A stretch of 64,000 nucleotides of DNA, taken from assembly GCA_007922225.1 (NCBI GenBank), contig ML679961.1, forward strand, positions 70,908,890 through 70,972,889, in the 5' to 3' direction. The position numbers were made by a program, and so were the translations under genes. Every line of letters begins with the position of its first letter. Position 1 is the first letter of the stretch. Below, one piece after another: positions 11,357 to 23,906 of this stretch. Below the pieces are notes generated by a model that worked only from the letters and a program-made list of their open reading frames with translations, made no database searches and was not told the DNA's origin. This stretch comes from Emydura subglobosa. Its lineage: Eukaryota; Chordata; Testudines; Chelidae.

Positions 11357-14013
11357 GTACGTACCTCTTCACAGTATGAACAATAACAACCTCATTTCAC
11401 CTTAAGGTATATGCAACAACAAGGAAAAGGATGCTTGCAAACTTGGGATATGACTGGTTTGCTAGGCATCCCCTTCAGGCCTGACCTTGATGTCCTGGGC
11501 AAGAATGTGGCTCCAGGTCACCATGAACTGGACACTTTTCTGACCTTTGGAAGCAGAAATCTTGCTGGAATAAGCTTCCCAGTTGAAGAGCCATGCTAAT
11601 TTTTACTTCATCTGTGCCACTTCACCCATCCCTAATTTTCTCAACCAATCTCCATAAAAACCACATGGTTCCACCTCTCCCCTGACAATGGAGCTTGGTG
11701 AATCAAATGAGTAGATCACAAAAAAGCTTCAGTTCACACTAATGCCACTGGTTGGCTGCCTTCCCCAGGTTGGAAGTGCCATCACAGTCACCGAGGGGCA
11801 TCTGACTGAGATACTGAGCTCTGCTTAAAAGAAAACCAGGTAACCACATACATTTATGGGGCCAAAGACACTCCTGGTGTGATTCTTCTGAAGTCAATGG
11901 AGTTACCCAGGGATGAACTTGGCCTTTGATGAGCATCTCCGGTAGCAAGAGCTGAACTTTCAATGCTTTGGCATTGGGGTTCAGTGCCTCTAAATATTCC
12001 AATATCTGGATGCTCACCTGAAGCTTCTCCTAACATCTAAGGCCTCCACACGAGGCCCTGGACCCAGTCCTCTTCCCAACATGTTATGCTATATTTTTCT
12101 GGGGAGCCAAGCACCTGCTGGCCCCTCCAGTGAAACTCATTCCCTTTCAGTTGGAGAGACAAGGTGACCTATTCTTCCCCTAAGTCAAGATCTCCTCTTC
12201 AGAGGGCAACTAGGATATTGATTATCCCTCCAACTCAGTAAGTTCTTATCTTCTAGAGGCAGCCTGTTTTAGTGCCTTGGGACCCCGCAAGAACTTTTGA
12301 AATGTAAGTTGCATCCTGGATCTTATATCCAGATTGTGCTGCGAGGGTATAAAATCCCAGAGCACCGTCAGATCCCTCCATTCCCACAAGATCAGAAGCT
12401 TTTTTGAATAGTGTCTTTCCATTACAGTGTCTCTGAGGGCTGGGATGAGTGGATGTGTTTGTATATTTTTCTGCACAGCATAAAGAAAAAGCCAGAGCAC
12501 CAATAATAGGACTAAATTCCTTCTGAGCCAATGTCTCAAGTGCTGGGCCATTTGGATGCACTTGAATCTGTTCCTGCCGCACGGAAGCGAAGAAGAGAAT
12601 TGGCATTAACATTAATTTAGTTGAAGGGGTGATGATTTATGTCCTTAAAATGAGACACTTGTAACACCCCCCCATAAAGAGGAGATGATAGCTCGAAAAC
12701 TTCCATCCTAACCTAGAAAAATGACTGCTCAATTGTACTAATAGACAAAGGCTGCAAAAGAAAATAACAAACCATGACATGTTATTAGCGAAGAATTTCT
12801 AGTCAGCCCCCCAGACTAGGGCTCAATCCTGCAAGTAGCTAAGTGCCATTAACTCCCACTGACTTTCACAGGAGGTGAGGCTGCTCAAACTTTGTAGTTC
12901 CGAGCTCCTGGGCTGGCCAAAAATCTGTGTGTGTGTGTGTGTTTGATCCTTGTGATGCTGGCATCATATGTATAGATCTGTCTGGCAATTCATTCCTAGT
13001 GTAGCCAGCACATACCATCTGGGTGAGGTCCCCTTCTCCCCATATGAAACAGGCTGTGAACCTATTTCCAGAAAGGATCTGTGGGGGTCATTTGGATGGT
13101 GTTTAACTGAAGCTGTGCTAACAAGGAGTACCCAATCCAAGGGTGCCCTAGGGACCTCTGTAAGGCTGCAGAGGGGATAATGTGCGTTCTGCCCTGGCCC
13201 TGGCCCTACCCCTCTCCTACTTACTCCTCCACTCAGCCCACCTAGTCTTCACTTGTCCTTGGAGAGGCCTTCTCTGGGTGAGGATGAAGGAATAGGCCTG
13301 CAGAAGTGGCTGAGCCTCCTTCCATGTGGGAGGTAGGAAATCTGCAGGCGAACAGCCCCATCCATGTGGATCTAAGATAGACAGTATGGGCCTATATAGC
13401 ACCATGTAAAACAGGTCTCTGAGCTTCCAGACCTACATGGTAATGCCATCCCATTCCATATTTTCTTAATAGAATGAGTCTGGTACTTTATTACTATCTG
13501 GGCAAGACAGCAGATAAGATGAATCAAATGATAACAGATTTATGGGGGTGAGGGATTAGAGGGGTGCTGACTGTGGCCTCAGTTGAAGCCTTACGGGTCC
13601 AACTCACTTTTTTTCACTCATCTTCTAAACCCAACATGACGGGCCTCCATGCTTTAGGCAGCATGACCCTTCGGGACAGCAAAGCAGTGTTTCTTCCCTG
13701 GCTGTCCCATGGTATTCACACAATGAGACGCTCTCGTAATTAAGGCTAAGATTTTGTTGCAAGTGTTTTTAGTAAACATCGCAGCTAGGACATGGGCAAT
13801 AAACAATAAACCATGGAAGCCCAAGCCCCACGGCGCGGGGCTGGAGTCGAAGCTCTACCATCCAGGACTGAGAGCCAGAGTCCTGCTGCCTGGGGCTGAA
13901 GTTGCGGAAGTGACATAAAATCACGAAATCCACCACTTCTGTGACCAGCTTGTAGCCTTACTTATAATACACATGTAAGAGATACTTGCAGCTTGCTCAC
14001 GTGACACGTGCTT
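11357..14013. other. Unclassified stretch with minor repeat traces
   Basis: No gene is supported. Two short traces of the TTGACTTCAATGG hairpin family are seen near 11871-11930 and 12823-12890. A short (GT)n run lies at about 12926-12941. A GC-richer block at about 13810-13930 looks like an interspersed repeat that I cannot name. The longest reading frame (119 codons, minus strand, 12253-12612) has no family motif. Confidence 0.5.
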
Positions 14014-14220
14014 GTGAGACATACTCACATCTAACACGTATGTGGACCCACACTATGAGACACACTCACGGCTCAGTCAGACGTTGTCCACACTTGTGAG
14101 ATACACTGACGGTTCACACACACGGACTGAGGCATATGAGACACTCAGAGCTCACACACGTGCACCATGCGCCGGGCATGTTAGAGACACTTCCAGAGCG
14201 CATGAACATGAACTTCCATC
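14014..14220. repeat. Degenerate minisatellite, unit about 41 bp
   Basis: About five diverged tandem units, each starting with TGAGACAYAC or a close variant and containing a CACACG-type part. Unit starts are near 14014, 14056, 14097, 14137 and 14179, giving periods of 42, 41, 40 and 42 bp. Confidence 0.75.
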
Positions 14221-14279
14221 ACGTCATGTACAGAGTCATCTGCCACACGTGGACATGCTCCATACTCATGGCACACAAT

Positions 14280-14510
14280 AGGGCTGCCAACAGTTCCTTA
14301 TTACAAGGGACGTCCCTTATGTTTTCATCTCTGTATAACAGGATTGGGAGTTGCTGAGTGCCTCAAAAAGCAATAAGAAATACTCTTGGTGAATGTAGGT
14401 GAGTACTGCTTATTCATTACTATTAATAATAATGATGATGATAATAATATCAGGAGGAGAGGTGCTAGGAAAACAGTCCCTTCTTTTTGAAATACAATGT
14501 TGGCAGTCTG
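14280..14510. mobile_element. Short non-autonomous DNA transposon
   Basis: The left end AGGGCTGCCAACAGTTCC and the reverse complement of the right end (CAGACTGCCAACATTG) form imperfect inverted repeats around a 230-bp, AT-rich interior with an (AAT/GAT)n part near 14425-14450. The interior has no coding capacity. The flanks CACACAAT and ACACATGA are only weakly similar, so the target duplication and the hAT assignment remain open. Confidence 0.6.
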
Positions 14511-15464
14511 ACACATGACTCATTTTCTCAGCACATGTGCAAGGGACATGGTGTACATCCAAATGACCTCCTCATTGTTTGTGCACCAGATGCACTCCCA
14601 GCATGCATGTAATCCACATTCACTAGGGCCAGCTCTACTTACCACTCAGAGCTGAGCAAGTGGGTGCAACATTTTTAAGTGACTCTTGATTGTGTGAGTT
14701 ACCTTGGAGATAGACAGGTGACTGTTGCCCAGCTGAGGGGATAATTCTCCACTCTAATCTCTCCAATGGACAGAGTCCATTGCATAGGCTGCATTAATTT
14801 CATGCACATAACTCTCAGGGACTAGGGAGAATTCTGCACTTGGATCCCATGCAGTATATGCATTTAGAAATCCTCAGCATCGTCCAGGAAGGGGCAGCCA
14901 GCCCTGAGTTTGCAAAGGGTCATAAAATCACCCTAGAGCTGGTGCGGGAGGGATGGATGTTTTTCTTTTAAAAAGCCTATATATCACTTGAACAATTGAC
15001 TTAAAGGAACAGTTGGTAAGTAGAATAAGCAACACACTTTCTACAACAGCAACACACTCTCACATAGAACCTATTTTAAATTGAGCAAACTGGCAGCACT
15101 GAATGGATGTGTCCCCATTTCCTTTTTGTCTTCCTTGGCCCTTTCTCACGCTGATCTATATTGAGATCTGCTAGCTGGGCAGTCAAGTGTCTAACTGCCC
15201 CCACTTAATCACTCAGACATTCACTTCCACATGTAAAATGCCTGAATACAGTGTAAGAGGATGACTGAAAATTTGGTCCTTCAGTTCCAGCTAAACAGTT
15301 GCAATTTGTCATGTGCCTCTCTCCTCGCTGGGTGTCACCCTTTAGTCTCAGACAAGAGGCTGGATTCACAGAATTGCACTACTGGTTGAATGCTATTTGT
15401 TGAGTATTTTGCTTATTTGTATCACAGTAGTGGCATGGGGGTCTCAATTAGTAATCTGAACTTC
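14511..15464. other. Unclassified stretch
   Basis: No gene or clear repeat is recognised. Frames are short. Confidence 0.5.
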
Positions 15465-15535
15465 ATTGCGCTAAGCACTCTACAAATATGTTAAAAAAAA
15501 ACAAAACAGTCCTGCCTCCAAAAGCTTATAGCTTT
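15465..15535 (+). repeat. MIR/L2-type ancient repeat fragment
   Basis: The phrase GCGCTAAGCACTCTACAAA, followed by an A-rich stretch, 'CAGTCCTGCCTCCAAAAGCTTA', resembles the common amniote repeat tail 'cactgtacaaa..cagtccctgccc..gagctta'. It is short and diverged. Confidence 0.5.
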
Positions 15536-18500
15536 GTCATATTTTCCCAATATTTTTTTCATTATTCACCCAATTTACTGAGCTGGGAAAAGCATCTGCA
15601 AATATTTATGAATCCTGCAACAATTTTAACTAAAATATAATATTTTTCATCATTCATGCTGCTCTAATAACAGTTGGTTACACAGAACTAGCTCTGATTT
15701 GCTCCATCCCAAATAAGTGCTTAATATGTATAAAAGTTTATGGCATGTGAGTAAAACATAAATAGTGACTAACTCAGATGTCATTTTGTGCATATGAGAA
15801 GGAGGAATGGTAAAATAATATCAAGCTAAAATGCAGGCTTTGTCAAAGGAATAAAAAGAGAAGGCAAGAGGGTGAGTTCAAAATCTGTTCTGATATTTTC
15901 ATGGTTTTATCAAATTGCAATTAAAACAGTTTTGCAAGGAGACCAATTTAAACCTTTCGTGTAGTGTCAGAGATTCCAAATACACATCACAGGGCTGCTA
16001 CATGAGACTCAGAGTGAAATTGAAAAGTGAAACTGGCTGGTCCTGAGTGAAGTGGAAAACAAATTTTCAAATGTAAAAATGAAATCAAAATTATTTTGGT
16101 TTTAATGATTGTAGGTGTTGTTATCAGTGGCACAGGTAGGAATCTGATAGCATAGATAGTAATTTTTTATCCTGACAGTGTCCTTTTAAGGAAATAGTAA
16201 CTATCCAGGTAAAAATAACCAGACGCCAGACCACTAATAAAGCAATGGTCCACTTTTTGACACTGAAAGAGGCTATGCACAAGCAACCATTCAAAATAAA
16301 GAAGGGTAAAGAAGCACAGCCTGCTCCTGTGTATTGGCTGCATTACATCAATTTGATTAATCCATTTTTAATTCTATTCATAAAATCAGTCAACTACTTT
16401 TCCATTCCTTCATTTACGTCTTTTAAAAGAAACGTCCTTTTCATCTTGATTACAAAGTAACACTTTGTGCATCTTCATGACAGTCCACATGTTGGCATTC
16501 AGCTGACTAGGTTGGTAGTGGTGTAAGAGGCAGAGTTGTATCCAGCTTTCTTTCCCATTGCCCTGCGAGGAGGTAGCAGCCTGGCAGCATTTGTCTGAAA
16601 ACCTCACTGTGTTACCAGATGATGATCTTGCCAGAAAATGCCACAAGTTTTACTCACTGGTAATTACAAGTGGCTTTTTACCGCACCCAAATATATAGGC
16701 TGTCTTGAGAAAGAGGACCTAGGTACTGAGCTAAGGAGTCTTCTGGGAGAATCCAAAATTGGGGTGAAGGTTTGGGCTGGATTTGTATTGTTTGATTTCA
16801 ACTTCTCTCTCACCATCCTACCCTGGGACTCTTTTTAAATTAACTTTCGGGACATTTTCAGAAGTCTACATTCATTCTTGTAAATTCATTCTTGTAAAGC
16901 TCCCTGGAGGGCTTCTCTGTGAAAAGAACTGCCCTGAGATTCCCTTGGGCCGAGTTTGAAATACAGAGATGGCTTCAAACCCTCCTTCTGCCTTAGCATT
17001 TAACTTGTTCTTCACCATCAGGGGCAATGTGTGGCTCTCAACCAACAGGAAAGGATAGAAGAAGGTGTCTTATTACCAGTGGAGCATTCATTCACTGCTA
17101 AGTATGGCAAACCCTGTCCAGGATTAATGAATAAGTTTCTCATGGTGGAAGATGCATCCCTGCTCTTTGGCCCCTTTCTGTCAGTTTTGCTGGTTCCCCA
17201 TTGGGAGTCATGACTGCAGATGGTGATCTGAGGCAGGCAAGGGGCATGCCAGGAGCATGCCAGGGTTTGGTCATATGTGAGCCAGAAGAGGGAGGTGATG
17301 GATCAGGGACAGAAGAAGTCATGTCAGCGAGGCCTCAGCCCTGGCTCCCCACTGCTGCAATGCCCATAGTGGCTCAGAGTGAGGGAGATCCTAGAGGTCC
17401 TGGAAAGAGGGAGGCGCAAACTGCTTTCTCTCTGTCCCTCCACCAGTGTCAGAGCTGATGTAGGGTTGGGCCGAAGCCTGGCTATAAGTGGCACAGCAGC
17501 ATAGTTTATGCTGGTTTGGCATTCTCCCGGGGCCTGATTCATGAGAGCCAATGGGATGCAGTATCCCAGAAGTTCAAAGCATGTTCAGAGAGGCCCAAGT
17601 TCCACACCTCCTTACATGTGGGCCTTGCTACAAATGGAAGCCTGTGTTGCCTGTGCCAACCCCGGGAGTAGAGGAAAGGGCACATTGTTCCTTGTGCTGC
17701 TCTCCACTGATGGATTCTTTTCCCTCAGGATCCTTCTTCCCACCTCACTCCTGTAACCATGGTGTTTTCAGACTCATTCAAGAATAAAGACCCAGGCGGC
17801 CCAGCTGCTTGCCCCTGAAAGCCAGCTACATAGCCTCAAAATCCCAGGGTGCTGGATTCCAGACGCAGGGGGTGAACAAAGCTCTATGTGGCTTTCAGAT
17901 GCTGTTAGCAAGTGCACAGTGGCTCTTCCCTGCTTCCCTTTATCTTCCCGCTTCCCCTTGCAATCATACCTGAAAAATAATTAATGTGATTCTAAACCCT
18001 CCATGATAAATCACCTGATCAGGGCTGTCCCATTGGGGAGTGGCTGAACCTTACTGGGGCGGCAGCTTTGGTTTCGAGGTAAATTAAGAACTTATCAAAT
18101 AGTATAAGGTCTGCATGCAGGTTAGAGAGGAACAAGTAGTGGCTGTGCTGTGTGAAGAAGGACTTTCACACTGCTGCAAACCTAAAAGGGCAGATATGGG
18201 ATGGGATGAAATTAGTACCTTCTTATAGCAAATCTGATCCAGGTATGTATTCAGAGCCCCCTGGATCCTGCTGAGCCAACACAGCTACAGAAAAAGGAGC
18301 TGGATTGCAGTCTGGCTCCTACATCAGGAACAGCATTGTTTGGTTAACTGAATGTCAGGGGCAAGATCTTTATTCCAGGAGATGATGCGTGAGCGAGAAA
18401 AAGCCCAGCCTCTCCTCGGGTCCCAGGCTGAGTTTGAAAGGTTCATTGGTAGGGAAACCATTATTTTGCATCTAAACTGAGCAAACTTGCCCTGAGGTCT

Positions 18501-19223
18501 TAGAGAGACAATAACCACGGAGCCCCATAATGCCATTGTTATACTTTTCAGAACAGAGGGAGCAAAAATGCTTCTGAAAAATGCAGTTTGATTGAACCCT
18601 TCTTTGGCCCCAGTTTTCATAGAACAGACTCAGTTTTGCAAGGTTGATATCCTATATCATTCAAGATCATGAAAGCTGCTCCAATAATGATGAGGGTGAT
18701 GAGTGCTGTAGAAAATGCCTATAAATACATGCTCTGAAGAGTTTAGGACTGATACAGCATCAGAACACAACACTGGGACATGACCTTGTCCACAAAATCT
18801 GAGAGCCTGAAAAGACCCTCAAAATGTTTGCCATTATTGATGTCTGAATAAGAGACCTCCCTCTGCACCCATTGCCGCCCCCTGAGCTCTTCTCCTCCTA
18901 GCCCAAACCCAGGCTCCTGGGTCCCACCCCTGATGCAGCAGAATCCTATCTTTTAAAGCACCACATCCTACTGTGGTGGAAACAGAGATGGCTTATAGTC
19001 ACTAAGCCTTGATCCAGATCCAGACTTCCTCAAAGGTTAGGCTATTCAGATCCAGGTTTTTTGGCTCAAACCATTCTAGAGGTGGGAGTCAACTGCAAAG
19101 TTTGGATCTGGATTCAAATTTCCCTGCAACTCAAGGAGCTTGGATCCAGAGTTTTGTTTCATGCCCATTTCTATGTGGGAACAATTGGGAATTTACTTCA
19201 GGAGGAGATGTGGAGGAGGGAAT
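15536..19223. other. Unclassified, mostly single-copy-looking stretch
   Basis: No gene, RNA gene or repeat family is recognised across this stretch. It includes AT-rich DNA (about 15540-16480) and more GC-balanced DNA after about 16900. Frames of 60-98 codons on both strands overlap each other and have no conserved motifs. Conserved non-coding elements cannot be excluded without alignment. Confidence 0.45.
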
Positions 19224-19275
19224 AATTATAGATTGGTAGCTTTTAAGGCCAGAAGGGACCATAGTGATCATCTAG
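19224..19275 (-). mobile_element. CR1 LINE 3'-end fragment
   Basis: The phrases 'attatagattggtagc', 'aaggccagaagggacca' and 'gatcatctagtctagac' match the antisense of a CR1 3' end (normally 'tcatagattc..ggccagaagggacc..gatcatctagtc'). Only about 50 bp are recognisable. Confidence 0.7.
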
Positions 19276-20569
19276 TCTAGACAAAGACGCTCGTCCAATA
19301 ATTTCTTCAATGAGTAATGAGGGAATTGCCAAATGTTCAGAGGTTTAGTTCAGATAGGCCTCCAAAGCTCAGATGCTCCAGAGACTATCCAACTGATACT
19401 ATCCAAATCTACTGGTTCTATAAAACCGGGCTTCCTGAAATATCCAGTGTTTCCCGCTTCCAGCAGTTCCACAGCGAACTGCTTTTGCTCATGGTATCTT
19501 GGCCCTTTCTGACCCAGACAGATCCAGTAGTGTGGGGACAGCAGCAGCAAAAATAAGGGGAAAAAAAGACTTGTCAAACCTATAAAGAGATTCAAGTTTG
19601 AGCTGTGTTCAAATGTTTGGTCATTTCCTATTTTCACTTGTGCTGGCATGTCCATCTCTCAGGGAAAAGCCTCATTACCAGAAATATCTCTGAGGTTTAA
19701 TGAACGTGGCAGGAAAATACCTGAGAGGCAAGGACTGGACATGTAAGTTTATGGCTCAGATCTGATACGTCCGGAAGTTCCCCAGGATGAAACTTCCTGT
19801 CCCAAAGGGCCTCTCAGAGTCCTGGTTAATTGTGACTAGCAAGAGGCCAGATCCTCAGCTGGTGTAAAGTCAATGGAGCTACATCGATTTGTGCTATCTA
19901 TCTATCCATAGCCTCTTGCTTTTTGAGAGTTTGTCCAGAACAATTCACTAGCTCAGCATTTCTTCTCTGATAGCCAGATGTGGTGCACCCAAGTCCTGCT
20001 CTGTGACCCATGCAACTCCATGGAAATCAATGAGTGGGCTTTGGCCCAAATTTGTATTTGGCATATTTTAAAATAGCTTCAGAATAGTAGGTTAATGTTT
20101 ATGAAATTGCAACTATATGGCATGAGTTAATTTTAATGTGTTGCAGTGTTTCCAGAAGATCCTGGTGCAGTCTGATGTCCTTTACTCCTTTTGTGTGGCA
20201 TTATATAAAATACAGTAGTAGAATGCCATGGATGTTTGAGGCTGTAATGTGGTGTGTGCACATAATGCTGGGATTGCCCTCTGCTGGTGGTTTTAATTAT
20301 AGTAGTCTTACTACAAGAAATGCTTGTTGGACTACATTACCCAGAATCCTTAAAAGATATCTAGTGTCTATCTACAGCTGGAGACTGGGGGGAAAAATCA
20401 TGGTGAATTCTTATCTGCAGCCCTCATGGTCTATCTTGTCAATATACCACAGAGATGGAGAAACTCTATTAGGTTGTGCTTAGCACCCAGAGCCCAGTAT
20501 AGTTGTTCCCCAAAATCTGTCAACCAAGGCTTTGTCCATGGTACTTTTAACTGACCCAAGGGAAGATGC
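19276..20569. other. Unclassified stretch
   Basis: No gene is supported. A trace of the TTGACTTCAATGG hairpin family occurs near 19850-19890. The 115-codon frame at 20136-20483 has no recognisable motif. Confidence 0.45.
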
Positions 20570-21622
20570 TCAAACATAACAGACATACTGGATCAGATCA
20601 ATGGTCCATCTTTCCCCGTATTCTGTCTTCCAACAGTGGCCAATGCCGGGTGCTTCAGAGACAATGAACAGAACAGGCAGTCATTCAGTGACTGTTGTCC
20701 ACTCTCAGCTTCTAGCAATCAGAGTTTTAGGGACACTGAGAGCATGGGGTGGCATCCCTGACCATCTTAGCTAATAGCCACTGATAGACCTACCCTCCAT
20801 GAACTTATCTAGTTCTTTTTTGAACCCTGTTATAATTTTGGCTTTCACAACATCCCCTGGCAGTGAGTTCTACAGGTTGACTGCGTTTTGTGTGAAGAAG
20901 TACTTCCATTTGTTTGTTTTAAACCTGCTGCCTGTTAATTTAACTGGGTGACCCCTGGTTCTTGTGTCATGTGAAGGAAAAAAATCACACTTCCTTATTC
21001 ACTTTCTCCACCCAGTCATGATTTTATAGACCTCGATCATATCCCCTCTTAGTCATTTCTTTTTTAAACTGAAAAGTCCCAGTCTTTTTAATCTCTCCTC
21101 ATACAGATGCTTGTTCCATACGTCTAATGATTTTTGTTGCCCTTTGTACCATTTCCATTTCTGATATACCTTTTTTGAGATGGGGTGACCAGAATTGCAT
21201 GCAGTATTCAAGGTGTGGGTGTACCATGGATTTATATGGTAGCATTATGATATTTTCTGTCTTATCATTTATCCCTTTCCTAATGGTTCCTAACATTCTG
21301 GTAGCTTTTTGGGCTGTTGTTGCACACGTAGAAGATGTTTTCAGAGAACTATCCACACTGACTGTAATATCTCTTTCTTGAGGGGTAACAGCTAATTTGG
21401 ATCCCATCATTTTGTAAGTATAGTTAGGATCTTTTCCATGGGCATTACTTTGCATTTATTAACACTGAATTTCATCTGCCATTTTGTTGGCCAGTCATCC
21501 AGCTCTGTTAGATTCCTTTGTAACTCTTCACAGTCTGCTTTGGACTTAACTGTCTTGAGTAATTTTGTATCATTGGTAAATTTTGCCACCTCACTGTTTA
21601 CCCCTTTTTCCAGATCATTTAT
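20570..21622 (-). mobile_element. CR1 LINE, minus strand, 5'-truncated
   Basis: Antisense CR1 whose 3' end lies at about 20570 (start of the 'catactggatcagatcaatggtccatct' phrase). The minus-strand frames encode the end of ORF2: 21622-21407 reads 'INDLEKGVNSEVAKFTNDTK' (the FADD box altered to FTND) and continues 'CEELQRNLTELDDWPTKWQMKFSVNKC', while 21455-21099 carries 'VHPHLEYCMQFWSPHLKKGI'. The two frames overlap with a shift. CR1 similarity stops near 21622. This is one of the 'gccatactgggtcagacc' subfamilies rather than the one ending in ATTCTATG repeats. Confidence 0.88.
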
Positions 21623-22806
21623 TTGCTCCCAACACTTCTCTTGGGAGACTGATCCACAGCCCTCGCCCTTCAGATGCTTTTCTCTATATTCAATCTCAAT
21701 GTTTCCCTTGCTCATTCCTGCACCCAATCCCTGGGCTCCCCTAGATCTGCGCTCTGGGACCACGCTAAAATTCCTTCCCTTTCTTGATGTCTACACCCTT
21801 CAGATATGTCAGTACTGAAGCGGAGGCTCTGGAGCAATTATAAACCACTGTTCACTTTCCTCATCATGTTCAAAACTGACTGAGGCTGCTATGAAAGGGA
21901 TGTCAGATGTGGTAAAGCAATTTGCAACCACCCGACCCAGAATCCCTCCCTCCACCAGCTGAGGATCCCTACGGAGAAGTGCAGCATGGAGAGGCACGTT
22001 ACACACTATGTCTGCAAACCCTCCACAGAGAAGGCTCTGAATGATCCCATATATCAGGCCAATATCAAATGTAACCACAGAGAAGGCTTTCCTTATCTTT
22101 CAGGGTAATTACCAAGCCATACATCACTTGAGCAGTTTGGGAACTATGGGAGATGTGGTTTCTGGTGAAATGAGAAAATCTTTTCATGGTTAGTGCTTGC
22201 AGTGAATTTGTATCCCACCTCCATATGGGCTAAGCCATGGATGACATTTCTCTGAGAGACAAGCTCCACTTGATGTCAAAGGGCAAATAAATAAAAAAAT
22301 ACATGTGTATATATAGTTTAAGGAAGAACTATTCCTTTTTTTGATTCTTCTTCTTTCACCTAGGAGAAGAAGTTACGGGTCCCCTCAGGTCCTTCCCTGG
22401 TTTGAAATCTGTCCAAAATGCACTTAAGGAAAGTGATCACTCAAAGTGAATCCGTTTGCGAAGTCTGCTCACCATCTGTGCGCCTTTAGGAGATTGTCAC
22501 ACTTTTGGCTGGCTTCATCCATCTCCCTAATTCCTTGGTTACAGACAAAACAGTTTTAAAAGGCTCAGTTCCCACAGTAGGAAAGTAACTAGGATGACGC
22601 CTGCAAGCGCCACTCCAGTTAAAGAGCAGCTGACGCCTTGTGGAAAACTTGGAAAAGCAAGCTTCTCCTCTGAGTCAATTCTGCTGATGTAGCTCATGGT
22701 TCTGGTATTTCTCATCCCCTCTGCTTCTTTATTCCTTGACACTTGTATGAGAAGAGGATCTTTGTTCCTGGAAGGGCCAGTTGCTTCTGGTGAGATCACA
22801 TTTTTC
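21623..22806. other. Unclassified stretch
   Basis: An 89-codon minus-strand frame at 21809-22078 looks somewhat protein-like (it contains GGILGRVVANCFTTSDIPF), but I cannot link it to any family and it may be chance or an old retroelement piece. Nothing else is recognised before the Harbinger end at 22810. Confidence 0.4.
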
Positions 22807-22809
22807 TGT
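22807..22809. repeat. Possible left target duplication TGT
   Basis: TGT directly precedes the left end of the second Harbinger element and recurs after its right end at 26017-26019. This is unusual because Harbinger elements normally duplicate TWA. Confidence 0.4.
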
Positions 22810-23228
22810 GCCCTGGTCTCCACTACAAAGTTTAGGTTAAGCTACGTTGTGTGGACCTAGTTGTGCATGCGTCTGTGCTCACCCACGAATGTAAGTGCCC
22901 CGTTACAGCCACACAGTAATACCACCTCCCTGAGCAGCGTTGAGCCATGGTCAATGTAATGCGGTTGATACAGCATGAGTGTAGATACTGCATTACTTAT
23001 GTCAACCCTAACAGTCCTCCCTCAGTGTCCAACACTGACCACTTACTTACAATTTTGCCCTCCACTGCCCAAAGGGTCACAGAGACCAGGAGGTCCCGCT
23101 TGCCCTTTAAAGCCCCGCAAATTTTTGAAATGCCTGTTCCTGATTGTCCAGCTCGTGTAGCACACCTAGTGGTCCTCCATTGTTGTGTGCAACTGCCCAG
23201 CTGACCATGCCGGCTACACACTCCAGAC

Positions 23229-23702
23229 ATGCTCTGGCTTGAAGTCCCCAGGAGATATTTGATCTCCTGGGCCTTGTGGGGAAAAGAGGCTTTGCAAGCA
23301 CCGCTACAGACCCGTTGTAGATATGTGGATATCCGTGGGCAGATTGCACAAGGGATGCAGGAGAAAGGGCACAACAGGGATCAACTGCAGTGCCCTGTGG
23401 AAGTGAATGATCTGTGTCAGGCATGTCAGAAGGCCAGAAAGGCAAACAGTCAATCTGGTGCTGAGCCACAAACCTGCTACTTTTACAAAGAGCTGAATGC
23501 CAGACTTGGCGGAGATCCCACCACCCCCCTGTAGACCGCCAGGGATACCTCTGAGGAGCCTGAGCCACAGGTTCCTGATGTGAACAGCGAGGACAAAGAG
23601 GAAGTGGAGGAGGAAGAGGATGAAGGACAGGCGACCAGGGGAGGCTATGCCATGAGCCAGGGCCTATTTGGGACTCCACTGCACTCCAGTCAGTCCAAGT
23701 AG
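23229..23702 (+). pseudogene. Harbinger Myb/SANT-like accessory gene, broken
   Basis: The open frame 23229-23534 carries the Myb/SANT-like domain: 'ISWALWGKEALQAPL' (first helix), 'GQIAQGMQEKG' (second) and 'QTCYFYKELNARLGGDP' near the end, matching the second gene of Harbinger elements. After the stop at 23532-23534 the same frame continues with an acidic stretch rich in Glu (about 23575-23640) and a 'MSQGLFGTPLHSSQS' segment to about 23700. The upstream coding part is degraded. Expected role: DNA-end binding and nuclear import help for the transposase. This copy is non-functional. Confidence 0.78.
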
Positions 23703-23906
23703 TTGAGCACAGGTGAGCTCAATGCAGCAGACGGAACCCTCGGGTAAGTGTGTAAATTTTATTTCCCATTACAATGAGGTACTGATGGCAGCCCCAACTT
23801 CACAGGACACAGCTAGTTACTTGGCATTCATTTACTTGTACTAGAAGAGGTAACAGTACAACAAAAAGAGGTAGCACTGTTATCTGCTTTTCATTCCCCA
23901 GTAGAG

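Noticed and set aside
18265..18290. GAGCCAACACAGCTACAG, similar to the ACACGGCTAC tail of the hairpin elements
   Set aside because: No hairpin arm or hammerhead-like core lies next to it, so the match is likely chance.
21809..22078. 89-codon minus-strand frame that looks protein-like
   Set aside because: It has a plausible composition, but no family, splice signal or second copy supports it. Kept only as a remark.
23107..23679. 190-codon minus-strand frame, the longest in the window
   Set aside because: It lies antisense to the Harbinger Myb/SANT-like remnant, which has clear family motifs on the plus strand.
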